DNA from: Nioella nitratireducens
GTDB lineage: Bacteria; Pseudomonadota; Alphaproteobacteria; Rhodobacterales; Rhodobacteraceae
Direction: 5' to 3'
Assembly: GCF_001879715.1 (NCBI RefSeq)
Contig: NZ_MNBW01000004.1
Coordinates: 62,001 to 126,000 of the forward strand
DNA: 64,000 nt
Position 1 is the first letter of the stretch, and each line of letters begins with the position of its first letter. Below are positions 56,821-63,933 of the stretch, piece after piece. Both the position numbers and the translations under genes were made by a program. Under the pieces are notes generated by a model, which saw only the letters and a program-made list of their open reading frames with translations, did no database searches and had not been told where the DNA came from.

Positions 56821-58863
56821 TCAGCCCCTCCGACGCCGACGGCGACCGCCTTCCCCACCGCCACCGGAGGCACCGTAGTTCACATCAGGCAACGGCACCA
56901 CGCTGGACAGGATCGGGAATGGCTCCACCGAATTGGGAATGGCAGAGGCATTGACGAAATGCTCCTGAAACTTGGGCTCCACCGCCGTTTCCACCTTGTG
57001 GATCTGGCCGACGACCTGCTCGATCCGGCTGCGCGCGGCCCGCGAGCAGAGCGCGATGCGCGCACCGTGACCGGCCGCGTTGCCCGCCGAGGTCACCTTG
57101 TCGAGCGGCGCGTCGGGGATCATGCCAAGAACCATCGCATGTTTCGGGCTGATATGGGCCCCAAACGCCCCTGCCAGCGTCACCCGGTCGACGGTATCGA
57201 CGCCCATCTCGTCCATCAGCAGGCGCGCACCTGCATAAAGTGCCGATTTCGCCAGTTGGATCGCACGGATGTCGCCTTGGGTGACGGTAATCCGTGGCCC
57301 GCCATCGGCGCTGCCGTCATGGATCAGGTAGGCATGGGTCCGCCCCTCTGGCTCGCAACGCGGGGTGCCGACCTGTTCTGCCGACCCGATCAGGCCCGAC
57401 GGGTCCAGCACGCCTGCCATGCGCATTTCGGCCACCGCCTCGATGATGCCCGAGCCGCAGATGCCGGTGACACCGGTCGCGGCGCTTGCCTCGGCAAAGC
57501 CCGGATCGTCTGACCACAGGTCGCAGCCGATGATGCGGAAGCGAGGCTCCTTCGTTTCGGGGTTGATCTCGATACGCTCGATGGCGCCCGGCGCGGCCCG
57601 TTGACCAGAGGAAATCTGTGCCCCCTCGAAAGCCGGTCCGGTTGGGGAAGAGCAGGCCAGAACCTTGTGCTTGTTGCCAAGCAGGATTTCAGCATTGGTG
57701 CCGACATCGACAACCAGCACCAGGTCTTCCGACAGGTTCGGCTCCTCCGACAGCGCAACGGCAGCGGCATCCGCGCCCACATGGCCCGCGATGCAGGGCA
57801 GGATATAGACCTGCGCCTCGGGGTTTATGGCGGTCAGGTCAAGCGCCACCGCCGGCAGCGTCATCGAAGAGGAGGTGGCCAAGGCAAAAGGCGCCTGCCC
57901 AAGCTCTACCGGGTCGATGCCGAGCAGCAAATGGTGCATCACCGGGTTACAGACAAACACTGTCTCGACGATCAGGCGCGGGTCGATGCCGCCCTCTTCC
58001 GCGATTTCGCTGGCCAGCGTGTTGATCGCGTCGCGTACGGCGGTGGTCATCTCGACATCCCCGCCCGGATTCATCATGGCATAGGACACCCTGCTCATCA
58101 GATCTTCGCCAAAGCGGATCTGCGGGTTCATCAGGCCTGACGACGCCAGAACGTGACCATCGGACAGATCGCATAGATGCGCGGCAATGGTGGTGGAGCC
58201 GAGGTCGATCGCCAACCCGTAAATCCCGCTCTCGTGCAGGCCCGGCCAGATATCGAGAATGCGAGAGCCCTCGCCCCCCTGCCCCATGTAAAGCGCCACG
58301 GTGACCTGCCATTTGCCCTTGCGCAACGCCGGTTGCAGCTTCTTCAGGATCGGCAGGCCAGCCGAGACATCCTCGATCTGCCATTGCGCGGACAGGGCCT
58401 TGCGCAGACGCTCCAGGTCGCCCGAAGGTTCGTGCATGTCCGGCTCGTCGACCTCGACGAAGACCAGCCGCGTGGCCGGGTCCATGATGATGGGCCGCGC
58501 CGACGCCGCCTTGCGGACGACCTGACGATGCACCTGGCTTTCCGACGGCACGTCGATCACGACATCGCCCTGCACCGTGGCCTGACAGCCAAGGCGCCGA
58601 CCGGTTTTCAAACCGCGCACCCGATCGTACCGGGCTTCGACCGCGTTCCATTCCGAAAGGGCATCTTCCCGCACGGTTACGCCGTGCTTGGGAAAATCGC
58701 CATAGGACGGGGCAATCTGGCACTTGGAACAAATGCCCCGCCCGCCGCAGACGGAATCAAGGTCGACCCCCAGTTTGCGGGCTGCTGTCAGGATGGGGGT
58801 GCCCGCCGGGAAACGGCCCCGTTTGCCCGAGGGGGTGAAGATGACGAGAGGATCTTGAGACAT
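56821..58863 (-). CDS. ASKHA/2Fe-2S corrinoid-activation protein (RACo/RamA-like, DUF4445)
   Basis: A 680-residue ATP-dependent reactivator that reduces inactive Co(II) corrinoid to Co(I). The N-terminal [2Fe-2S] domain has cysteines at 39, 45, 48 (VCGGRGICSKC) and 93. A linker follows, then the ASKHA ATPase domain from about 215 (AIDLGSTTIAAHLCD, VVDVGTNAEILL, VTLAGAFGAHI). The C-terminus ends in an unusual GGGGEGGRRRRRRG tail. In relatives it serves methyltransferase or split methionine synthase systems. The gene is last in a minus-strand cluster with the corrinoid methyltransferase and metF; the corrinoid protein itself is outside. Confidence 0.88.
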   Translation of the reverse strand: MSQDPLVIFTPSGKRGRFPAGTPILTAARKLGVDLDSVCGGRGICSKCQIAPSYGDFPKHGVTVREDALSEWNAVEARYDRVRGLKTGRRLGCQATVQGDVVIDVPSESQVHRQVVRKAASARPIIMDPATRLVFVEVDEPDMHEPSGDLERLRKALSAQWQIEDVSAGLPILKKLQPALRKGKWQVTVALYMGQGGEGSRILDIWPGLHESGIYGLAIDLGSTTIAAHLCDLSDGHVLASSGLMNPQIRFGEDLMSRVSYAMMNPGGDVEMTTAVRDAINTLASEIAEEGGIDPRLIVETVFVCNPVMHHLLLGIDPVELGQAPFALATSSSMTLPAVALDLTAINPEAQVYILPCIAGHVGADAAAVALSEEPNLSEDLVLVVDVGTNAEILLGNKHKVLACSSPTGPAFEGAQISSGQRAAPGAIERIEINPETKEPRFRIIGCDLWSDDPGFAEASAATGVTGICGSGIIEAVAEMRMAGVLDPSGLIGSAEQVGTPRCEPEGRTHAYLIHDGSADGGPRITVTQGDIRAIQLAKSALYAGARLLMDEMGVDTVDRVTLAGAFGAHISPKHAMVLGMIPDAPLDKVTSAGNAAGHGARIALCSRAARSRIEQVVGQIHKVETAVEPKFQEHFVNASAIPNSVEPFPILSSVVPLPDVNYGASGGGGEGGRRRRRRG

Positions 58864-58968
58864 GCGCGCGCCTTTTTCCTTTTGTCCTGTTGTATCTCTC
58901 CCCGCAGCGGGGAAAAGCCGTGAAACGTCATTCTCCGGCCAGCCAGCGGCATTGCCCGGCCTGTCAGC

Positions 58969-59676
58969 TCAATTCGGCAACCACGGCATCCAGCCCGAAC
59001 TGCCGGCGCTCCACATGAAAACCGGGAAGGGCAGGATCGCAACGGTCAGCAACAAGACCGTCTTGCGCGGCACGAAAAGACCGCTCGCCCCGGCCATCAG
59101 GCAAATCCCGCCGCCGCCGCCGATCAGCCCAGACCCCGGCATGTTGATCAGTGCGGCCATGGCCAGATAGCGGTGACGCAGGGCCATTTGCGAAAACCGG
59201 TGCGGCAGGGCCGATGCCAGCATCTCGACCCGCTGGTCGGGCGAGAGGGGATCGAGCTGTTCAACCAGTTGGGCCGCGCGGGTCAGGTGCAGATCGAGGA
59301 ACAAGTGGCGCAGCGACCGGATCGGCACCAGCCGCCCCACGCAATAGGCCAGCATCAACCCCGCCAGCGTCGATATGTAGATCGGCACCGCGAATTCCGG
59401 TCCGCGCAACATGAGCAGGGCGATGGCGATCTCGATCCCCGGCACGAAGGGCACGGCAATCAACAGCCCGTAGCAGAGAAATATCGCAACGAATACGAGA
59501 CGGTGCATCGGCGCCTGAACATGCGCGGGAAGGGAATCGACCCAAGCCAGGGCCACGCCAATCAGACCGTGCGCCAGCAGCACCACGCCGACCAGAACCG
59601 CCAGCTTCAGGGCCAGCCGTGGCAGGGCCTCGCGCCATGATGGCGGGGCGGCGGGGGGGCGAGAATGCTCGGACAT
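58969..59676 (-). CDS. DedA/VTT-like integral membrane protein
   Basis: A 235-residue membrane protein with about five hydrophobic segments. PFVPGIEIAIALLMLRGPEFAVPIY and a Gly-rich NMPGSGLIGGGGGICLMAGASGLF near the C-terminus recall the VTT/DedA (SNARE-associated) superfamily, but the match is loose. The function is unknown. The ATG 59676 starts a short hydrophilic N-terminus; longer starts run into the hairpins upstream. It lies inside the methyl-transfer cluster, between the reactivator and the small protein, without a clear link to it. Confidence 0.6.
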   Translation of the reverse strand: MSEHSRPPAAPPSWREALPRLALKLAVLVGVVLLAHGLIGVALAWVDSLPAHVQAPMHRLVFVAIFLCYGLLIAVPFVPGIEIAIALLMLRGPEFAVPIYISTLAGLMLAYCVGRLVPIRSLRHLFLDLHLTRAAQLVEQLDPLSPDQRVEMLASALPHRFSQMALRHRYLAMAALINMPGSGLIGGGGGICLMAGASGLFVPRKTVLLLTVAILPFPVFMWSAGSSGWMPWLPN

Positions 59677-59726
59677 GGGCCTGTCGGACTGCGAAGATGA
59701 GCGCTGGATGTAGGCGAAAACGCAGC

Positions 59727-59762
59727 CGGAAAGAAGATTTTTCCGGAAAAATCTTCTTTCCG
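59727..59762. repeat. 36-bp perfect palindrome
   Basis: CGGAAAGAAGATTTTTCC is followed immediately by its exact reverse complement, an 18-bp arm with no spacer. It is the first of three consecutive hairpins between the membrane protein gene and the small gene at 59835. Confidence 0.85.
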
Positions 59763-59770
59763 CACCGGCG

Positions 59771-59802
59771 CCTGACAGTATTTTCGTGAAAATTCCGTCA
59801 GG
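59771..59802. repeat. Imperfect inverted repeat (13 of 15 bp)
   Basis: CCTGACAGTATTTTC and GAAAATTCCGTCAGG flank a 2-nt centre. Two mismatches occur in the middle of the arm. It is the second hairpin of the series, 8 bp from the first. Confidence 0.75.
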
Positions 59803-59806
59803 TCCA

Positions 59807-59838
59807 CTGAGAAATCCCTTCAAGAAGGGAATTCTCAG
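59807..59838. repeat. Imperfect inverted repeat (13 of 14 bp) at a stop codon
   Basis: CTGAGAAATCCCTT, loop CAAG, AAGGGAATTCTCAG. On the minus strand the stem begins with the stop codon of the small gene at 59835. It has no T-run, so it is at best an atypical terminator. Confidence 0.75.
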
Positions 59839-60065
59839 CAAATCAGCCGCACGTCTCGGGGATCGCAGATGATCACGACCTGGTGGCCAGCCTCCACAAG
59901 GTGAAATCCGCGGCGGCGCACGGCCAGTTCCAAGCGGGCAAGGCCAATCTCGCGTTCCACGTCAGCCTTGCGCCGCCGGATGACACCGCCCGATTGCACG
60001 GCCTTGGCCCAGAATATCTGGTTGAACCAAACATCGTTTCCGTGACTTGGGCGAAGATGGCGAAT
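59835..60065 (-). CDS. Small protein with a probable AUU start
   Basis: A 76-codon frame giving DVWFNQIFWAKAVQ, then GGVIRRRKADVEREIG and AVRRRGFHLVEAGHQVVIIC. It resembles small Rhodobacteraceae proteins of about 70 residues that databases tend to label phosphoribosylanthranilate isomerase, although they are far too short for that enzyme. I recall this pattern but could not check it. In frame there is no ATG, GTG or TTG before the conserved region, back to an upstream TAA. The ATT at 60065 has GAGG 8 nt upstream and would be a rare AUU start. It lies 35 bp after the methyltransferase gene. Function unknown. Confidence 0.55.
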   Translation of the reverse strand: MRHLRPSHGNDVWFNQIFWAKAVQSGGVIRRRKADVEREIGLARLELAVRRRGFHLVEAGHQVVIICDPRDVRLIC

Positions 60066-60100
60066 ATCGCCACCCTCGCCCGGAACCGGTTAACGCTGGA

Positions 60101-61066
60101 TCAAGCCCGGCGACGTCCGCCGCGACGCCCGCCCCGGCCTCCGCCGGCCGCCATGGCGGCCTTGGCCGCGTCAGGGAAGGGGGTGCCTTCCTTGGTCGCT
60201 TCCAGCACCTTGGCGAAGTTGATCCACTTGCCGCCGTTCGGGTCGTGGTTCATCAGGAAGTTGGCGGCGTTGATCGCCTCCATCTCCACCGGGCGCACCG
60301 GGTTCATGATGGCGCTGGTCATGCCCGCGCCGATGGCCATCGGCAGGAAGGCCGCGTTGATGCCGTGGCGGTTGGGCAGTCCGAAGCTGATGTTGGACGC
60401 GCCACAGGTAGTGTTCACCCCCAGTTCCTCGCGCAGCTTGCGCACAAGGGTAAAGACCTGCTGACCCGCAGTCGCCATCGCGCCCACCGGCATTACCAGC
60501 GGATCGACCACGATGTCATGGGCGGGAATGCCGAAATCGGCCGCCCGTTCCACGATTTTCTTGGCCACGGCAAAGCGGACGTCGGGGTCTTCCGAAATCC
60601 CGGTGTCGTCGTTCGAAATCGCCACGACAGGCACGTTGTATTTCTTGACCAGCGGCAGAACCAGCTCCAGCCGGTCCTCTTCCCCGGTGACCGAGTTCAG
60701 CAGGGGGCGGCCTTCGGCGGCGGCAAGACCGGCTTCCAACGCGGCGGGAACCGACGAGTCGATGCACAGCGGCGTGTCCACCAGACCCTGCACAAGCTGG
60801 ATCATCTTGACCATGAGCGGCGGCTCGGTCTCGTTCGGGTTGGGGTTCGAGTTGTAGACCACGCCCGCATTCACATCGAGAACCATCGCCCCGCAGGCGA
60901 CCTGCTCCAGCGCGTCCTTTTCGACAGTCGAGAAATCGCCCGCTTCCAGTTCGGCCGCCAGCTTCTTGCGGCCGGTGGGGTTGATGCGTTCGCCGATGAC
61001 GCAGAACGGTTCGTCAAAGCCGATGACGACGGTTTTGGATTTGGATTCGAGAACGGTACGGGTCAT
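60101..61066 (-). CDS. Methyltetrahydrofolate:corrinoid methyltransferase (pterin-binding domain protein)
   Basis: A 321-residue TIM-barrel pterin-binding protein that moves the methyl group of 5-methyl-THF to a Co(I) corrinoid protein. CVIGERINPTGRKKLAAEL, MVLDVNAGV, CIDSSVPAALEAGL, LLNSVTGEEDRLE and CGASNISFGLPNRHGINAAFL match MetH/MeTr folate-domain motifs. The C-terminus is an odd GGGRGGRRGGRRRA tail. GAGAAAGAG lies before the ATG 61066; an earlier start would overlap metF. In Roseobacters a similar protein is the folate module of a split methionine synthase. Confidence 0.88.
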   Translation of the reverse strand: MTRTVLESKSKTVVIGFDEPFCVIGERINPTGRKKLAAELEAGDFSTVEKDALEQVACGAMVLDVNAGVVYNSNPNPNETEPPLMVKMIQLVQGLVDTPLCIDSSVPAALEAGLAAAEGRPLLNSVTGEEDRLELVLPLVKKYNVPVVAISNDDTGISEDPDVRFAVAKKIVERAADFGIPAHDIVVDPLVMPVGAMATAGQQVFTLVRKLREELGVNTTCGASNISFGLPNRHGINAAFLPMAIGAGMTSAIMNPVRPVEMEAINAANFLMNHDPNGGKWINFAKVLEATKEGTPFPDAAKAAMAAGGGRGGRRGGRRRA

Positions 61067-61076
61067 TGGCTCTTTC

Positions 61077-62009
61077 TCAATTCTGGTTTGCGGGGACGCC
61101 GGACGCGCCGCCGTTGTCGATGGCCCACTGGGCATTGGTCTTGATGCCGCCGAGCGGGAAGAAGTGGACCTTCTCGATGTTGAAATCCGGGTTGGCGGCC
61201 TTGTGCGCGGCCAGTTCGTTCAGGATTTCGTTCGGCTCGAAGGGCATCAGCAGCTTGGTCACGTCCTTGGCGCGTTTTTGCAGCACTTTCAGCGACGGAC
61301 CGACCCCGCAAGCGATAGCGAACTTGATCAGGGTCTGCAACTTGGCGGGGCCAGCGATACCGATATGGATGGGCAGGGCGATGCCCTCTTCGGACAGGCG
61401 ATTGGCCCAGGCGATGACCGGCTTGGCCTCGAACGCGAACTGGGTGGCCATCGCCATCTTGGCGTCGGTCCGTTCCGAGAAGGACTGCTTCCAGCGCAGC
61501 GCGTCCATCACGGCGGCGTCGCCCCCGTCGGGGTCGATGTCGCGGTTACCTTCGGGGTGACCGGCCACGTGCAGGCGCTGGAAGCCGGCCTTGTCGAACA
61601 GACCGGTTTCCATCAGCTGCATGGAGCTGTGGAAATCGCCATGGGGTTTTTCCACGCCACCGGCCAGCAGCAGCGCCTGTTTCACATTTGCTTCGCCCTG
61701 ATACATGGAGATCCAGTTTTCCAGGGTCTTCGCATCCTTGATGATGCGCGCCGGGAAGTGGGGCATCACGTCGTAGCCTTCGCCGTTCAGGCGCTTGGCG
61801 GTTTCGACCATGTCCTCGATTGGTGTGCCCTCGATATGGGCGATGTAGACACGGGTGCCTGCGGGCAGCAGGTCGCGGAAGGACTCGACCTTGGACGCGG
61901 TGCGCGGCATCACCTCGATGGAATATCCCTCGAGAAAGGCCTCAAGAGCCGCGGTGTTGCCCGAGGGGGCGGCGGGGGCAGCGGAAGAGCGGAATTTGAG
62001 CAGGGCCAT
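61077..62009 (-). CDS. metF: Methylenetetrahydrofolate reductase
   Basis: A 310-residue TIM-barrel flavoprotein of the MetF family, reducing 5,10-methylene-THF to 5-methyl-THF. YSIEVMPRTASKVESF at the N-terminus holds the catalytic Glu region. DVMPHFPARIIKDAKTLENW, LLLAGG and HVAGHPEGNRDID follow the family order. The ATG at 62009 has GGGAG exactly 6 nt upstream; an ATG at 62048 overlapping the previous stop (ATGA) is the alternative and would add 13 residues. It directly supplies the methyltransferase encoded 10 bp downstream. Confidence 0.87.
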   Translation of the reverse strand: MALLKFRSSAAPAAPSGNTAALEAFLEGYSIEVMPRTASKVESFRDLLPAGTRVYIAHIEGTPIEDMVETAKRLNGEGYDVMPHFPARIIKDAKTLENWISMYQGEANVKQALLLAGGVEKPHGDFHSSMQLMETGLFDKAGFQRLHVAGHPEGNRDIDPDGGDAAVMDALRWKQSFSERTDAKMAMATQFAFEAKPVIAWANRLSEEGIALPIHIGIAGPAKLQTLIKFAIACGVGPSLKVLQKRAKDVTKLLMPFEPNEILNELAAHKAANPDFNIEKVHFFPLGGIKTNAQWAIDNGGASGVPANQN

Positions 62010-62044
62010 CAGTTTCTCCCAAAACGAGGGTGGCGGGGCTTTGG

Positions 62045-62356
62045 TCATTCGGCGGGGGCGTCGGCGTAGCCGTCCTTGGCGATCAGCTGCTTGAGCCTGT
62101 CGGCGTCGTATGCGGCATCCAGCGACGCAGCTTGAGCGTTTGCGACCTCCTGCGGGTCTCCTTCGACCTCAAAGGGCTCTGCCTTGCGAAACCCGGACAT
62201 ATAGGCGTCGTCATCCTTGGCCCCGGCCTTCATGGCCGCGCGGTCGATGGCCTGCTCGAACCGCTCGGGCAGCGGCGCCTTGGCCCCGCGTCGGCCCTTT
62301 CCGACAATGACCTGCGCGGGAATATCGCGCCAATAGACGATGGTGACGGCTGGCAT
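62045..62356 (-). CDS. 'Virulence factor' domain small protein
   Basis: A 103-residue protein beginning PAVTIVYWRDIPAQVIVGKGRRGAKAPLPERFEQAIDRAAM. It matches a family annotated only as 'virulence factor' that regularly accompanies this corrinoid/MetF cluster in Roseobacters (recollection, not checked). No catalytic motif is evident. GGAGGACAACAGGAC precedes the ATG 62356. It is first in the minus-strand cluster, 35 bp before metF. A role in methyl transfer is inferred only from position. Confidence 0.75.
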   Translation of the reverse strand: MPAVTIVYWRDIPAQVIVGKGRRGAKAPLPERFEQAIDRAAMKAGAKDDDAYMSGFRKAEPFEVEGDPQEVANAQAASLDAAYDADRLKQLIAKDGYADAPAE

Positions 62357-62671
62357 GTCCTGTTGTCCTCCTGCGTGCGCTCGGCGCATTGCGTGTTGAC
62401 GGCCACTCTAGGCAACACAACGGCCCCGACCCGTCCCGTTTTCGACGTCAATCCGCGTCCCTGCGACCTGCCTGTTCATGAATAAGGATCGACAGGGGCC
62501 AGAGCCACCCCACCAAAAGCCCAAACCGCTCATGAAGATGATGAGCCGGGCCAGACGCCGCATCGTGGGGCGGGCGTGGCCGGTCGGAAGAGACAAAGCG
62601 GCGCAAGGGCATTGTAGCCCAGGGGGCGACCGACTATCGTCAGGGGCAAGAGAGAAAAAAGGTACAGGTAA
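62357..62671. other. Divergent intergenic region upstream of the methyl-transfer cluster and ppx
   Basis: These 315 bp hold the promoters for two outward-facing genes. I saw no recognisable riboswitch, terminator or operator. A 51-codon minus-strand frame ends at 62408 with a hydrophobic stretch, but it lacks a ribosome site and is not counted as a gene. Confidence 0.5.
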
Positions 62672-63844
62672 ATGGGCCGCCGTCGCCCCCGCCGGGGCAA
62701 ATCGAAACAAGGCAATCAGAGCCAGAGCGCCGCAGCCGCGCCCCGGATCAGCGCTGTTTCCCCGCCGCCCCCTGCCCCGACCACGTCGCCCCGCCCCGAT
62801 CCGGCCGACCTTTACGCCGCGCTCGACCTTGGCACCAATTCCTGCCGGATGCTGATTGCGCAACCCAAGGGAAACCAACTTCACGTTGTCGATTCCTTTT
62901 CAAAGTCGGTGCAGCTCGGGCTCGGACTGGAAAGCTCGGGTCGGCTGTCGCGCCAATCCATGGCGCGCACGGTGGCGGCGTTGAAAATCTGCAAGAACAA
63001 GCTGCAACGCCACGACGTCAAACGCATGCGGCTGGTGGCCACAGAAGCCTGCCGCCGGGCCACCAATGCCGTCGAATTCATCAGCGTTGTGAAACGCGAA
63101 ACGGGTCTGGCGCTGGAAATCATCGAACCAGAGGAAGAGGCCCGCCTTGCAGTGGTGGCCTGCGCACCGCTGGTCTCGACCCGGACGGAACAATTGCTGG
63201 TCGTCGATATCGGCGGCGGCTCCACCGAACTGGTCTGGATAGACCTCAGCCGCGTGCCCCGCGTTGAACGCCCGCGCGCCATCATGCGGCTGCACCAGGG
63301 CTTTGACCACCACGACACCATCTTTCCCAAGGCCAAGGTGGTGGACTGGATCTCGATTCCACTCGGGGTGGCGACGCTCAAGGATCTCTATCGCGACGTG
63401 CTGGACGATGGCGCACGCTTTGCCCTCATGAGCTGGTATTTCGAGGAACAACTGGCCGAGTTTTCACCCTATGACGACGCTGCCGACCAAGCGCGAGACG
63501 GCTTCCAGATCATCGGCACCTCGGGCACCGTCACCACTGTCGCGGCGTCCCATCTCGGGCTGCGCCGGTATGACCGCAACAAGGTCGATGGTCTGCGGAT
63601 GACCTCGGACCAGATCGACTCGGTCATTCAGGATTACCTGTCGCTCGGCCCCGTCGGCCGCCGCCGCGACCCGCGCATCGGGCGCGACCGTCAGTCACTG
63701 ATCATGTCGGGCGCGGCGATCCTTCAGGCGCTGTTGCGGGCCTGGCCCACCGACCGCCTCAGCGTCGCCGACCGTGGCCTGCGCGAAGGGCTGCTCTACG
63801 CGCAAATGTCCTCCGACGGTGTGCTCGAAGACGGCCCGTTCTGA
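62672..63844 (+). CDS. ppx: Exopolyphosphatase / (p)ppGpp pyrophosphohydrolase family (Ppx/GppA)
   Basis: A 390-residue ASKHA phosphatase acting on polyphosphate or pppGpp. YAALDLGTNSCRMLIA at about residue 50 and VVDIGGGSTELVWIDL at about 175 are the two phosphate-binding loops. TSGTVTTVAA completes the nucleotide site. The first 45 residues are basic and then Pro-rich (PPPPAPTTSPRP), probably disordered. AGGTACAGG precedes the ATG. Only the Ppx/GppA domain is present, with no C-terminal HD domain. A copy of the conserved 3' element follows. Confidence 0.93.
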   Translation: MGRRRPRRGKSKQGNQSQSAAAAPRISAVSPPPPAPTTSPRPDPADLYAALDLGTNSCRMLIAQPKGNQLHVVDSFSKSVQLGLGLESSGRLSRQSMARTVAALKICKNKLQRHDVKRMRLVATEACRRATNAVEFISVVKRETGLALEIIEPEEEARLAVVACAPLVSTRTEQLLVVDIGGGSTELVWIDLSRVPRVERPRAIMRLHQGFDHHDTIFPKAKVVDWISIPLGVATLKDLYRDVLDDGARFALMSWYFEEQLAEFSPYDDAADQARDGFQIIGTSGTVTTVAASHLGLRRYDRNKVDGLRMTSDQIDSVIQDYLSLGPVGRRRDPRIGRDRQSLIMSGAAILQALLRAWPTDRLSVADRGLREGLLYAQMSSDGVLEDGPF

Positions 63845-63881
63845 GAACAGCTCCGCCCGCCCCGCAGCCCTCGAACCGCCC

Positions 63882-63909
63882 CCTTCTTCTTGGTGAAAAT
63901 ACTCCGGGG
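63882..63909 (+). repeat. Copy 3 of the conserved downstream element
   Basis: CCTTCTTCTTGGTG followed by AAAATACTCCGGGG, 38 bp after the ppx stop and in its sense orientation. Its right end includes the small palindrome CTCCGGGGAG, comparable to CCTCGGGAGG in copy 2. A GC-rich hairpin follows 4 bp later. Confidence 0.62.
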
Positions 63910-63912
63910 AGC

Positions 63913-63933
63913 GCGAGGGGCAGCGCCCCTCGC
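63913..63933 (+). terminator. GC-rich hairpin after copy 3, possible terminator
   Basis: GCGAGGGGC-AGC-GCCCCTCGC is a perfect 9-bp stem with a 3-nt loop but no T-run on the plus strand. It could end ppx transcription together with the preceding conserved element. Confidence 0.45.

Noticed and set aside
59883-60464. A 193-codon plus-strand frame across the small AUU-start gene and the methyltransferase end
   Set aside because: It overlaps two minus-strand coding regions, and its composition (long Arg/Pro runs) is that of an antisense shadow.
62357-62480. A possible SAM- or cobalamin-type riboswitch upstream of the methyl-transfer cluster
   Set aside because: The leader before 62356 is short and I could not fold it into the conserved cores of SAM-II, SAH or cobalamin riboswitches by eye. 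A covariance-model search would settle it.
62408-62563. A 51-codon minus-strand frame with a hydrophobic stretch (LARLIIFMSGLGFWWGG)
   Set aside because: No ribosome site, no recognisable relative and a low-complexity basic end. It is kept only as a remote possibility.
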